A DNA stretch of 64,000 nucleotides from Fluviicola sp. (GCA_002734065.2 NVXU02000002.1:62001-126000); one strand, 5' to 3'; positions 44,433 to 54,527 are shown, counted from the first letter of the stretch. Notes: generated from the sequence alone by a model not told the origin. Numbers and translations are program-made.

Positions 44433-45056
44433 ATGAGACACTATTTAAATACAACATTAAAGGGCAAGAAAGATTCAAGAGGACTGGATCATTATTCTGT
44501 TTACATTATGTTTTCTGTTCAACGCCAAACTTTTAAAATTAAAAGTCGAATATTTAATAAGCGTATTACAAAAGATAAATTTAATCGTTTAAACAGCTCA
44601 AAAAATCAATATATCGCGAAAGATGAAAAGATTATCCAAGACTGCATAGAAGCATCTAGTCTCAACGGGCTTCTGGACATAGATCAATTTAAGAATCTTT
44701 ACACGAAAAAATGCACATCCATAAAGAGTTGGTTAAGTAATGAGATAATACAAGAACAAAAGAGACTCAATGATGATTTTTTTTATGGATCAGAAATAGA
44801 TGATGATATGGATGAGCCATCTGTTGTAAAAGAATTAGAACACTTGTATGGAATTAATAAACGAACTGCACTTCATTACCTTGAACATTACTCCATGAAT
44901 CATAATGACAGTTTTGATAAATACTTATTAGTGCATGATTGGCAAAGTGAATCTCTGCGTGATCGATTTATTTTATTTTTGAGAAATTCGGGTGGCATCC
45001 CTGATGAGCATGAGAAATTAGTTCTATTTATTGATAGCTTAACATTAATAATTTAA
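44433..45056 (+). CDS. Hypothetical protein of the integrated element, 207 aa
   Basis: Follows the integrase by 15 bp. The N-terminal ~50 residues ('KGKKDSRGLDHYSVYIMFSV', 'FKIKSRIFNKRITKDKFNRL') resemble the arm-DNA-binding domain found at the start of Bacteroidota integrases, but no catalytic domain follows. The rest is helical and acidic. It may help the recombinase or be an old integrase remnant grown into its own gene; a family was not recognised. Confidence 0.55.
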   Translation: MRHYLNTTLKGKKDSRGLDHYSVYIMFSVQRQTFKIKSRIFNKRITKDKFNRLNSSKNQYIAKDEKIIQDCIEASSLNGLLDIDQFKNLYTKKCTSIKSWLSNEIIQEQKRLNDDFFYGSEIDDDMDEPSVVKELEHLYGINKRTALHYLEHYSMNHNDSFDKYLLVHDWQSESLRDRFILFLRNSGGIPDEHEKLVLFIDSLTLII

Positions 45057-45126
45057 AAATAATCCGAATATTATTTGGTTAATGAATTCGTATTTTGTAA
45101 TTTAGTCGTGCGATTAAATAAAATAC

Positions 45127-45393
45127 ATGCCTACAAACAAGATTTCAAGTCTGGATATTCAGTTAAAACAATGGATAGATCATCTAAAAAATTCTCAGGG
45201 AGTAAAAAACCCCGAGGATCGATGGCTTTCTGTGCCTGAAACTTGTTTATTGCTTCGCTGTTCAGAAATTACTTTTTATCGCAAATGTAAATCAGGTGAA
45301 ATCAATTATTCTAAACCTTCTTCTATTATGGTTTGGATTTCAGACATCGCCAAATTCGTAATTAATAAAGAATCATTTAAGAAAGTATCATGA
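45127..45393 (+). CDS. Small helix-turn-helix protein, excisionase-like
   Basis: An 88-residue protein. The segment 'RWLSVPETCLLLRCSEITFY' followed by 'RKCKSGEINYSKPSS' and 'VWISDIAKFV' matches the winged HTH_17/excisionase pattern (recognition helix, then a basic wing). Such proteins next to integrases direct excision or repress element genes. Its stop overlaps the next ATG by 4 bp. Confidence 0.7.
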   Translation: MPTNKISSLDIQLKQWIDHLKNSQGVKNPEDRWLSVPETCLLLRCSEITFYRKCKSGEINYSKPSSIMVWISDIAKFVINKESFKKVS

Positions 45394-45815
45394 AAGACAA
45401 CGACTATATACTGACCAATTTAGATAACGTAGATCCGAGTCCAATTCCTGTTAGAATTTGTGAATGTGGATGCGGTTATGCGTTTCAACCTAAAAGAAAA
45501 GACCAAATCTATCTTAACAGAAAACATACGGACCATGGTTATCACTTTAATGTTCGAAAACCAAAGTTGAAAAATCAAAAAATAATTGAAAAAATTCTCA
45601 GAAAAAGCGATAGAGCATGTGCGAAATATTTCACTAGCCGAGATTCCAAAGAAGCAATCTTCATTTTGGAAGCCTTAACAACTGACGGTTTAGACTTACG
45701 TTATTCGGTTGGACAAGATTTAATCGAAGGGAAAAAGTACTATTATCTTTATAATTACATATTTCAACTATTCAAGGAGGATGGTATCAAAAAAATAAAA
45801 ATCAGAAAAAAATGA
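45390..45815 (+). CDS. Hypothetical protein with CxCGC zinc-ribbon-like N-terminus
   Basis: A 141-residue basic protein. Residues 22-50 hold 'RICECGCGYAFQPKRKDQIY' and then 'HTDHGYHF', which together could bind zinc. The remaining part is helical and Lys-rich. Likely nucleic acid binding. Overlaps both neighbours by ATGA, so the genes from 45127 to 46087 are translationally coupled. No known family recognised. Confidence 0.55.
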   Translation: MKDNDYILTNLDNVDPSPIPVRICECGCGYAFQPKRKDQIYLNRKHTDHGYHFNVRKPKLKNQKIIEKILRKSDRACAKYFTSRDSKEAIFILEALTTDGLDLRYSVGQDLIEGKKYYYLYNYIFQLFKEDGIKKIKIRKK

Positions 45816-46087
45816 AACATCCACTATCAGTAGAAAAAATCGAATTTGGGGAATTCACAAAAAAAGTACTAGCAGCTTCTAAACCTTCTGTTACAAGTTC
45901 TTCCTCTGCCCTGTCTATAGCAGACACCCCCCTGAAGCATACAGGTGCTGAGGTGCCCGCAATTACTAGAAACTCAATCAATTGGAGAGATATTACTACA
46001 GCAGTAGTTATTTTGGCAATAATAGGCGTCTCTATATACCTATATAGAACCCACAAAAAAGAGAAGGGAGAGAGTAAGAGTATTTGA
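45812..46087 (+). CDS. Small single-pass membrane protein
   Basis: A 91-residue protein: an N-terminal ~55-residue Ser/Thr-rich segment, one membrane helix ('ITTAVVILAIIGVSIYLYRT', residues ~60-80) and a charged tail. There is no signal peptide. It is the last gene before the toxin operon. Function unknown; a holin-like or anchoring role is only a guess. Confidence 0.5.
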   Translation: MKHPLSVEKIEFGEFTKKVLAASKPSVTSSSSALSIADTPLKHTGAEVPAITRNSINWRDITTAVVILAIIGVSIYLYRTHKKEKGESKSI

Positions 46088-46433
46088 CTATATTCTCCAA
46101 ACTGATATGTTGACCATAAAGTTTTATGAATCAGTATTTCTATAAAAAATTCCTTTAAAGAAGAAGAAATTTACTCTCTTCCTTAACCTAATTAAATATC
46201 TTTATAAAAACGAACGGTCTCCTGAATTGAACACTAGTATTAAGACTTAGAGGCAACAATAAAAATGAATTTTACTCAGTCAAATCTCAAACAGTCTTAG
46301 GCAATTAAAAACCCAATAAAATTGCTATATTTGAAATAAATACGCTAGACGAATAATGCACATAAATACATTAGTCAGAATTAGCATAGAACCAAAAACG
46401 CTCTTCTATAACAGAGAATGATAATAATTAAAT
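46088..46433 (+). promoter_or_regulatory. 346-bp upstream region of the Tc toxin operon, with -7 box TATATTTG
   Basis: No coding frame is convincing in this AT-rich gap. TATATTTG at 46326-46333 matches TAnnTTTG and would give a 5' leader of about 95 nt before the TcB-TcC ATG. No good TTG is found at the -33 spacing, so the promoter may need an activator. No terminator for the preceding small genes was seen, so read-through is possible. Confidence 0.4.
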
Positions 46434-49400
46434 ATGGCCAACAATACCTATAACGGATCAATTCCTAGCAATGATGATCAAAACCGTGAATTATCATCGG
46501 TTATAGAAATGCCACAGGTTATTTCACCCTCTGGAGGAGGAGCGATTAAAGGAATTGATGAACAGTTTAAGGTAAACTCTGCCAACGGAACGGCTGGATT
46601 CTCTATTCCTTTACCTTTAAGTCCAGGAAGAAATGGATTTACGCCTTCGCTGAGTTTGAGTTATAATTCGGGTGGAGGAAATGGTTCTTTTGGGTTAGGC
46701 TGGCAATTGGGAGTAGGGTCCATCAGTATAAAAACAGATAAATCTCTTCCAAAATATAGTACTGAAGATAGTTATCAGTTTACAGGATCAGAAGAACTCG
46801 TTCCTTATCTAAAAGAAACAACATCTAACAATTGGGAAGAAGTAAAAAGTGCTGTTGATGGTTATACCGTTCAACGATACAGACCACGAACAGAAGGAGC
46901 CTTTTCAAAAATTGAAAAGATCAGTCATTCCGATCATGGAGTTTACTGGAAGGTAACCAGTAGAGATAACACTGTGACTATTTTTGGTAGAAGTTCTACT
47001 GCTCGAATTGCAGATCCCGAAGATGAAACTAGGATTTTTCAATGGTTGGCAGAATTGAGTTATGACGATAAGGGTAACTGGATTAAATATATCTATAAAG
47101 AAGAAGACCTTGAAAATGTTTCTAATGAACTACATGAAAAACATCGTTTAAACGAAATATCAAAAATTACCAATCAATACCTTAAACGGGTACAATATGG
47201 AAATAAACAAGCCTATTATTCAGAGTTTGAATCGTATTTTGATCCAACAGATCCAACTGAGATAGAGAGTTCAGAAGAAGCTGAATATTTTTTTGAGTTA
47301 GTGTTTGATTATGGAGAGCATGATGATGATCAGCCACAATTAGCTGAAGAAACAGAATGGGAACAAAGAGCTGATGCTTTTTCCTCCTTCCGATCAGGTT
47401 TTGAAATAAGAACCAACAGATTGTGTAAAAGAGTATTATTATTTCATCAGTTTGAAGAATTAGGAGAAGATCCCTGTTTGGTAAAATCACTCGAATTAAA
47501 TTATACCCCATCTAACATCAATAATTCAGGTCAAAGTGAAACTACTTATTTAACATCCGCCATTCAAAGTGGTTATATTAAAAAAGAGGACGGTAGCTAT
47601 TCTGTGAAATCGTTTCCAGCGATGAACTTCGATTATCAAACCTTGGAATGGAATAACAGCATACAGCATATAGAAGAAGAAAATATTGCCAATACACCTG
47701 TTGGCTTAAGTAATAATTACCTTTGGACAGACCTTTATGGTGAAGGTATCTCAGGCATTCTTACCGAACAACAAGGAGGATGGTATTACAAACAAAACTT
47801 AGGTAATCTTAATAATGAAGGAGCTCAATTTACAGCTGTTCATCAAGTAGCTAAAACCCCATCTATTAAAGGGTTAAACAATGGGGCAATTGCCTTGCAA
47901 GATCTAAATGCCAATGGAGAAAAACAGCTGGTCGTAAACACGCCAGAGGTTAAAGGCTTTTATGCGATGGATACGGAAGAACCGGATCAGCTCAACTTGG
48001 ATCCCTTTATTTCATTTAAAAATACACCTAATGTTAATTGGCAAGATCCTAACACGAGGTTTATCGATTTAAACGGTGATGGGAAACCAGAATTGGTTGT
48101 GACTGAAGAAAATGCCCTTGTTTGGTATGAAAATTTAGGGAAAGAAGGTTACAAAGAAGGCGTAAAAGCATTTAAATCTTTCGATGAAGATGAAGGGCCA
48201 GCGGTAGTGTTTTCTGATGCTAGCCAAAGCATTTATTTAGCCGATTTATGTGGTGATGGATTAACCGATATTGTGCGCATTCGAAACGGAGAAATTTGTT
48301 ATTGGCCTAACAAAGGATATGGAAACTTTGGAGCAAAAATAGCGATGAGCAATGCCCCTTTATTTGATTATCCAGATCAATACGATCCGAAATATTTGCA
48401 TTTGGCAGATGTTAGCGGTACGGGAGCTACAGATATTATCTACCTTGGAGGGAATGAATTTAAAGCCTACATCAATCACAGTGGAAACAGTTGGAGCGAT
48501 GCCCATGATATTGATCCTTTTGTACCGGTGGATAATTATGGGAAATTATCAGTAATAGATTTGTTGGGAACAGGAACGAGTTGTATCGTTTGGTCATCCG
48601 ATTTACCCGGACAAGCTCCCATGCGTTACATTGATTTAATGAGTAGCAAAAAGCCGCATGTCATGACTGGTTATACCAATAACATGGGTAAGGAAGTTGC
48701 ATTCAGTTATAAAAGCTCCACCTACTTTTATTTAAAAGATAAAAGAGAAGGAAACCCTTGGATCACCAAATTACCTTTCCCTGTTCAAGTAGTAGCTACT
48801 ACCACAACAACAGATTATATATCTTCATCACAATTAAGTACAAGTTATCAATACCACCATGGTTATTATGATCATGCAGAACGTGAGTTTCGAGGCTTTG
48901 GAATGGTAGAACAAACTGATCAGGAATCCTTTGAAACCTATCAAGAAGGAGATGAATTAGACATGGCTCCAGTGCTTACCAAAACATGGATACATACAGG
49001 GTCTTATACAGAGCAAAGTAAGTTATCTAAGCAATATCAGCAAGAGTATTATAAAGATGATGCTATAACATACGAGTTTCCAGACAGTACAATAGAAAAA
49101 GCTTCGAGTATGAGTTATAAAGAATTGCAAGAGGCTAATCGTGCATTGCGAGGAACAACATTACGACAAGAACTCTATACCTTAGATGGAAGTGATAAAG
49201 AATTTATTCCTTACACTATTTCCGAAACCAATTTTACCATAAAACAAATTCAACCTCAAGAAGCTAATCAGCATGGGGTTTACCAATCTTTAGGAAGAGA
49301 AAGCCTTAGTTATAGTTGTGAACGAAATACTGCTGATCCTCGTATTGGTCATCAAATGGTGTTAGAAGAAGATGAGTACGGTCATCCTACCAAAACGGTT

Positions 49401-52400
49401 CAAATCTCTTACCCGAGAAGAAGCGCTATAACAGATGCTTACGAAGAACAACAGCAACTAGCCGTAATTGTACAAACGGCAGCATACGAAAACGAGGAAG
49501 ACGATTACTACCGCTTAGGACTTCTCACCGAACAAAAACAATACGAAATTCAAGGTTTATCGTTGGGCACTGATACTTTTTTCACACTTGATGATTTAAA
49601 TACTCAATTAAATGATGCAAATACTTTTGAGACAAGCAATGTATTAAAACATAATGAAAGTTTTGGTTCAGGAGTGCAGGCAAAATTATTGGCATGGAGC
49701 AATAATTATTATAAAGGCGGAGATTTAAAAGCATTGGCACTACCCAATTATAAAGAAAGCATTATAATGAGTAGTGACTGGGTAACCACAGCTTATGATG
49801 GAAAAGTGGATGCTGCGAAAATGCTAGAGGCTCGATATGAAGAAAAAGACGGTCACTGGTGGATAGTATCTGAAAAACCAAGTTATCAAGATGCAGATGG
49901 ATTTTACTTACCCTACCAAACCGAAGACGTTTATGGAAATGTATCCTCTGTAAGCTATGATGATTATAACCTGTCACCTACTGGCGCCACCGATGCTTTA
50001 GACAATATAGTTGAAGCTGAAATAGATTATCGCACCTTGGGAATTTATAAAACAACAGATATTAACGGAAGCATTTCTGAAGCCGTTACCGATGAGTTGG
50101 GAATGGTGATTGCCACCACAGTTTATGGAACAGAAGAAGGAGTAGGTAAAGGAGACAGTCCTATTATTGATTATGAAAAAGTAGGTACACCGACCTTAGC
50201 AGATGTGGTTAACAATCCGCTTGATTATTTACAAGAAGCCACTAGCTTTTTTTATTATCACATTGAGTCATGGGAAGCAGGAAATCTACCACCTCATTTT
50301 GTACAGTTACAGCGAGAAACACATGTTAGTGAGCTACTCGAAGGAGAAGAAACTGCCGTGCAAATAAGTTTGGGATATTCTGATGGATTTGGAAGAGAAC
50401 TACAATCAAAAGTCTACATGGGTGATGAGCAATGGATTGTATCTGGCAGAACGGTTTACAACAACAAAGAAAAACCTGTAAAACAATACGAACCTTTTAT
50501 TGCCGATACTTATTTGTACCAAACCGAAGAAGAAGTTGGCCCTGTTGGAGTTACCCCCATTATGTATTACGATGCATTAGGCAGATTAACTAGAACCGAA
50601 ACACCAGACGGGTTTTTTAGCAAAGTAGAATTTACCCCTTGGCAGGTAAGTAGCTATGATCCAAACGATACAGTAAAAGATTCGCGTAATTATGCCGAAA
50701 ATTTGGCATTAATAGGAACAACCGACCCCAAAGGAATTGCACTGGAAAAAGCTGAAGCACATTATAACACTCCTACAACTGTGGTTTTAGACAGTTTAGG
50801 GCGGGAGTTTATGGCTATGCAATTAAAGGAGGAAGGAGATCCATTTATAACCTATACCGAATTTGATATACAGGGGAATCCTTTAACACTTACTGATCCT
50901 AGACAATACACTGCAAATCAAAGTCGAATTGAAGCAGATCAGATCAATAATTTTACCTATATCTACGACCTTGCAGGAAATGTATTAAAAACGGTGAGTC
51001 AAGATGCTGGCACTTCATACAACTTAATTAATGTAATGGGCAATCCATTGTATGTGTGGAATGCACGAGACTATCGGACTACAATGAGTTATGATGTTTT
51101 GCATCGACCAACAGAAATGTGGATAGAAGGAGATGGGATGGATCACTTGGTTCAAAAAATGGAGTATGGAACAGATGCTTCTAAAAACCAAAATGGACAA
51201 CTCCTAACAACCTATGATCAAGCAGGGAAAACAGAAAACACCTCCTTCAGTTTTAAGGGGCAGATTTTGAGCAGTACTCGACAACTCTGCAGTGATTATA
51301 AATCGGATCCCAATTGGGAAGACCCGTCAATAGTTTCTATGGAAGCCGCAAACTACACTTCTAGCATGGAGTACAATGCCCTAGGCAGAATAACCAAAAA
51401 CATACATCCTGATGGCAGCGTACATACTCTAGCCTATTATCACATTGGCTGGCTTAAAAGTGTGCAAGTAAAATTAAGAGAAAGTACTTTTGGTACAACA
51501 TCCACTTCATCTGCTACCACTTTTGTAGAAAACATTGATTACGATGCCAAGGGGCAACGCACCAAAATAACTTATGGCAATGGGGTTAGTACCACTTATA
51601 CCTATGATGAACAAACCTTTCTTTTAACGGGCTTAATTACAAAAAGAGAAGAAGATAGTGGTATACCAACTACATTGCAAGACATTTCTTACGGATATGA
51701 TCCTATTGGTAATATTTTAAAAATTACTGATAATAGTCACGATAAAGTTTTTACGGCTGGACAAGCTGTAGATGCTGACATGGAATATGTGTACGATGCT
51801 TTGTATCAGCTTAAAGAAGCAACAGGTAGAGAACATTTAGCACTATCTAAAACTGATTATCAAAGAGATAATGAGACTTTTAAAAATGCACACTTTGCTA
51901 ATATCAATGATGCCAACCAACTCCGAAACTATACCCGAAAATACACTTATGATGATGGGGGAAATCTGACTCAACTTAAACACATTGGAGAAAACTCCTT
52001 TACCAGAGAAATTTCGGTAGCTGATAACAGTAATAAAGCTTTTATTCAAGAGGATTTGAATGCCAGTGTAGATGTCGACAGCTATTTTGATGTAGCTGGA
52101 AATATGACTCATTTTGAACATCTAGCAGGAATCTCATGGAACTACCGCAACAACATTGCCTCGGCAATCATCATAGAGCGAGACAGTGAAAATGATGCTG
52201 AATACTATGTGTACGATGGCTCGGGACAACGTATTAGAAAAGTTAAAGAGACTTACAATAGTGACGGAGACTTGCTCTGGACAGAAGAGAAAACTTATTT
52301 GGGTGGAGTAGAAATTAAACGCAAATACCAAGGGAACACTAAAACATTAATTGAAAATCGCTCTACGATTCATATTATGGACGGTTCTAGACGTATTGCT

Positions 52401-53780
52401 TTAGTTTATTATTGGGATGAAAGTAATGACAGTTCCGTAACAACAGGAAGTAATAAAACCCATTACCAGTTGAGTAATCATTTAGGTTCTACAAGTATGG
52501 AATTAAATGTTAATGGACAGCTTATTTCTTATGAAGAATATTTTCCTTTTGGAGGTACAGCTTTTACTACAGGTAGTTCAGCCATGGAAGTGAAACTTAA
52601 GGAATACCGTTACACGGGCAAAGAACGAGATGATGCTACTGGGCTTTATTATTATGGAGCAAGATACTACGCCCCATGGATGGGCAGGTGGCTCAATCCT
52701 GATCCGGCAGGGACGGTGGATGGGCTGAATTTGTTTCGATTTGTGAGGAATAATCCGATAAAGTTGATTGATCCGAATGGAGAATCTCCCACATTAGTTT
52801 CTGGAGGCGTAGGACTTGTGGTTGGTGGGCTCATAGGAGGCGGAATTGGTCTTTGGTCTGAATGGGACAATCCTGAAGGAATTAGTTGGGGAAAAGTAGC
52901 AGCCCATGGAGCTGGTGGAGCTGTTTCCGGAGGACTAGCTGGGTTAACTGGAGGGGCGAGTCTTACTGTCACTAGTTCAACAGCGGGAGGAGTTGGTCTG
53001 TTTCTTGCTGGTGAAGGAATAGCTGGAGTTGCAGGAGGAACTGTTACCAGATCCTTACTCGGAGAAGAAACAACATCGGAAGACGTAGCTACTGATTTAT
53101 TAATTAGTATAGTGACAGCTGGAGTAATGAAAGGTGGAGGAACTGTTTTAAGTAGAGCAGGTCAGCGAATGTCAGTTGGAGATGAAGTAGGAGAAGTTTT
53201 TGTGGATAGCATGGAGGAGTTAGTCGAAATAGGAAGCAGAGAGTTGGACATACCACGACCAACAAGTTTTGCGTTTATTGATGACGTAGTTGTTGAATCC
53301 AATGAAGCTATTTCTGCAACACAAAGAGTATTCTATGGAGCTGATGGAGGTAGTTTATTAACACAAAGTGACTTTGATGAATTATTAGCAATTGAAGATT
53401 CCCTTCCCGCATTAGCAAAAAAAATTCATGCTACAGACACATTTCAAGGTCATGTTTTTGCCGTTGGTGTAATTGATGGAGGAACGGACGGGTTTATGGT
53501 TGGAGTTGCACAAAGTACAGGAAACGTAGGCCGCAAACTAGTTCCATTAGTTCAGGATGCGGGTGCATTTCCTTATTCTTTCTCAGGTTACATGGATGAC
53601 ATCCAGCTAACGACCAAATCTGGGAATCTAACCCCCTACCGACATGCTGAAGTAAATCTCCTTGGTAATGTGCGAGGTAATGGTAACAAACTACTTTCGG
53701 TATACTCTTATCCATTAATTCCTTGTACCATGTGTTCGCCCATGTTAATGGCAGAAGGTGTTACAATTTTAAACCAATAA
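46434..53780 (+). CDS. Fused TcB-TcC insecticidal-type toxin subunit with deaminase-like C-terminus
   Basis: A 2448-residue protein equal in length to a TcB plus a TcC. Order: SpvB domain (about 25-330; 'GGGAIKGIDEQFKVNSANGT'), FG-GAP/VCBS-like beta-propeller repeats (about 470-720; 'FIDLNGDGKPELVV', 'LADLCGDGLTDIVRI'), TcB middle domains (about 720-1010; 'YHHGYYDHAEREFRGFG'), RHS repeats (about 1400-2050) and the RHS core (about 2056-2115; 'TGLYYYGARYYAPWMGRWLN', 'DGLNLFRFVRNNP'), where TcC proteins cut themselves. The remaining ~335 residues are the variable cargo: a Gly-rich hydrophobic stretch, then a deaminase-like end with His2404-Ala-Glu ('RHAEVNLL') and 'IPCTMCSPM'. TcB-TcC forms a cocoon that holds the cargo until TcA injects it into a target cell. 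Confidence 0.92.
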   Translation: MANNTYNGSIPSNDDQNRELSSVIEMPQVISPSGGGAIKGIDEQFKVNSANGTAGFSIPLPLSPGRNGFTPSLSLSYNSGGGNGSFGLGWQLGVGSISIKTDKSLPKYSTEDSYQFTGSEELVPYLKETTSNNWEEVKSAVDGYTVQRYRPRTEGAFSKIEKISHSDHGVYWKVTSRDNTVTIFGRSSTARIADPEDETRIFQWLAELSYDDKGNWIKYIYKEEDLENVSNELHEKHRLNEISKITNQYLKRVQYGNKQAYYSEFESYFDPTDPTEIESSEEAEYFFELVFDYGEHDDDQPQLAEETEWEQRADAFSSFRSGFEIRTNRLCKRVLLFHQFEELGEDPCLVKSLELNYTPSNINNSGQSETTYLTSAIQSGYIKKEDGSYSVKSFPAMNFDYQTLEWNNSIQHIEEENIANTPVGLSNNYLWTDLYGEGISGILTEQQGGWYYKQNLGNLNNEGAQFTAVHQVAKTPSIKGLNNGAIALQDLNANGEKQLVVNTPEVKGFYAMDTEEPDQLNLDPFISFKNTPNVNWQDPNTRFIDLNGDGKPELVVTEENALVWYENLGKEGYKEGVKAFKSFDEDEGPAVVFSDASQSIYLADLCGDGLTDIVRIRNGEICYWPNKGYGNFGAKIAMSNAPLFDYPDQYDPKYLHLADVSGTGATDIIYLGGNEFKAYINHSGNSWSDAHDIDPFVPVDNYGKLSVIDLLGTGTSCIVWSSDLPGQAPMRYIDLMSSKKPHVMTGYTNNMGKEVAFSYKSSTYFYLKDKREGNPWITKLPFPVQVVATTTTTDYISSSQLSTSYQYHHGYYDHAEREFRGFGMVEQTDQESFETYQEGDELDMAPVLTKTWIHTGSYTEQSKLSKQYQQEYYKDDAITYEFPDSTIEKASSMSYKELQEANRALRGTTLRQELYTLDGSDKEFIPYTISETNFTIKQIQPQEANQHGVYQSLGRESLSYSCERNTADPRIGHQMVLEEDEYGHPTKTVQISYPRRSAITDAYEEQQQLAVIVQTAAYENEEDDYYRLGLLTEQKQYEIQGLSLGTDTFFTLDDLNTQLNDANTFETSNVLKHNESFGSGVQAKLLAWSNNYYKGGDLKALALPNYKESIIMSSDWVTTAYDGKVDAAKMLEARYEEKDGHWWIVSEKPSYQDADGFYLPYQTEDVYGNVSSVSYDDYNLSPTGATDALDNIVEAEIDYRTLGIYKTTDINGSISEAVTDELGMVIATTVYGTEEGVGKGDSPIIDYEKVGTPTLADVVNNPLDYLQEATSFFYYHIESWEAGNLPPHFVQLQRETHVSELLEGEETAVQISLGYSDGFGRELQSKVYMGDEQWIVSGRTVYNNKEKPVKQYEPFIADTYLYQTEEEVGPVGVTPIMYYDALGRLTRTETPDGFFSKVEFTPWQVSSYDPNDTVKDSRNYAENLALIGTTDPKGIALEKAEAHYNTPTTVVLDSLGREFMAMQLKEEGDPFITYTEFDIQGNPLTLTDPRQYTANQSRIEADQINNFTYIYDLAGNVLKTVSQDAGTSYNLINVMGNPLYVWNARDYRTTMSYDVLHRPTEMWIEGDGMDHLVQKMEYGTDASKNQNGQLLTTYDQAGKTENTSFSFKGQILSSTRQLCSDYKSDPNWEDPSIVSMEAANYTSSMEYNALGRITKNIHPDGSVHTLAYYHIGWLKSVQVKLRESTFGTTSTSSATTFVENIDYDAKGQRTKITYGNGVSTTYTYDEQTFLLTGLITKREEDSGIPTTLQDISYGYDPIGNILKITDNSHDKVFTAGQAVDADMEYVYDALYQLKEATGREHLALSKTDYQRDNETFKNAHFANINDANQLRNYTRKYTYDDGGNLTQLKHIGENSFTREISVADNSNKAFIQEDLNASVDVDSYFDVAGNMTHFEHLAGISWNYRNNIASAIIIERDSENDAEYYVYDGSGQRIRKVKETYNSDGDLLWTEEKTYLGGVEIKRKYQGNTKTLIENRSTIHIMDGSRRIALVYYWDESNDSSVTTGSNKTHYQLSNHLGSTSMELNVNGQLISYEEYFPFGGTAFTTGSSAMEVKLKEYRYTGKERDDATGLYYYGARYYAPWMGRWLNPDPAGTVDGLNLFRFVRNNPIKLIDPNGESPTLVSGGVGLVVGGLIGGGIGLWSEWDNPEGISWGKVAAHGAGGAVSGGLAGLTGGASLTVTSSTAGGVGLFLAGEGIAGVAGGTVTRSLLGEETTSEDVATDLLISIVTAGVMKGGGTVLSRAGQRMSVGDEVGEVFVDSMEELVEIGSRELDIPRPTSFAFIDDVVVESNEAISATQRVFYGADGGSLLTQSDFDELLAIEDSLPALAKKIHATDTFQGHVFAVGVIDGGTDGFMVGVAQSTGNVGRKLVPLVQDAGAFPYSFSGYMDDIQLTTKSGNLTPYRHAEVNLLGNVRGNGNKLLSVYSYPLIPCTMCSPMLMAEGVTILNQ

Positions 53781-53873
53781 ATGGAAAATCAGCTCATCAG
53801 CATTTGAAACAAGTTAATAAATGACAGAAGGACTAAAAAATAAAAGAAATAAAAACATTAAAAAAATACAACC

Positions 53874-54527
53874 ATGAGCAAGAAGTTTAAAATAAGCGGT
53901 AAGGTCATCAATTACTTAAAAATGGCAGTGACAGGCATCACTATAGAAGCTTGGGATAAGGATTTGATGTTTGATGATTATCTGGGAAGTGCTATCACCA
54001 ATAAAAAAGGTGAGTTTACCATTGAGTTTGATGATTCTAAATTTAAAGAGTTGTTTTTGGATAACTGTCCAGATGTGTTTTTTAAGATTTACAAGAACAA
54101 AAAACTTATTCATTCTACAGAAAAGGATGTAATTATAAATGCAGATCAGAAAACGAAAGTGACTATCTGTATCCCTCAAAAAGCTACAACAGAAGAAGGA
54201 CAAAGTATGGATAAAAGACTGATTAATGGGAGGCTAATCACTGCTAATGATGAAGCTGTTGTTGCTAACATAGAACTCTATGAAGTTAACTTAAATGGGG
54301 AAACATGTTTAAATAGCACAAAGTCGAATAAAACTGGATCTTACCAATTTGAATGCAAATGGAATAATGAGCATAAGCCCGACCTGCAAGTTATGGCAAG
54401 TGAAGGCAAGAAAATAATCGCTTTTTCAAGAGTATATTATAATACTTCAAAAGATTTAACGATTGATTTAATTGTTGATAACAAGGAGTTTGTAGGGTCA
54501 CCAACTTATACAAGATTGAATAATTGA
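53874..54527 (+). CDS. Transthyretin-like accessory protein of the Tc locus
   Basis: A 217-residue protein with two beta-sandwich repeats: residues 4-100 ('TGITIEAWDKDLMFDDYLGS', 'PDVFFKIYKNKKL') and 113-205 ('INGRLITANDEAVVANIELY'). The first repeat resembles the transthyretin-like module that, from my knowledge of the family, is often fused to the N-terminus of TcA-like proteins. Here it is a separate gene 93 bp after the TcB-TcC gene and 135 bp before TcA. No signal peptide. It may bind TcA or a host surface; a role as immunity protein to the deaminase cannot be excluded but the domain does not suggest it. Confidence 0.65.
   Translation: MSKKFKISGKVINYLKMAVTGITIEAWDKDLMFDDYLGSAITNKKGEFTIEFDDSKFKELFLDNCPDVFFKIYKNKKLIHSTEKDVIINADQKTKVTICIPQKATTEEGQSMDKRLINGRLITANDEAVVANIELYEVNLNGETCLNSTKSNKTGSYQFECKWNNEHKPDLQVMASEGKKIIAFSRVYYNTSKDLTIDLIVDNKEFVGSPTYTRLNN

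Noticed and set aside
43191..46087. Conjugation or phage structural genes in the element
   Set aside because: None of the small genes resembles relaxase, tra, capsid or tail proteins.
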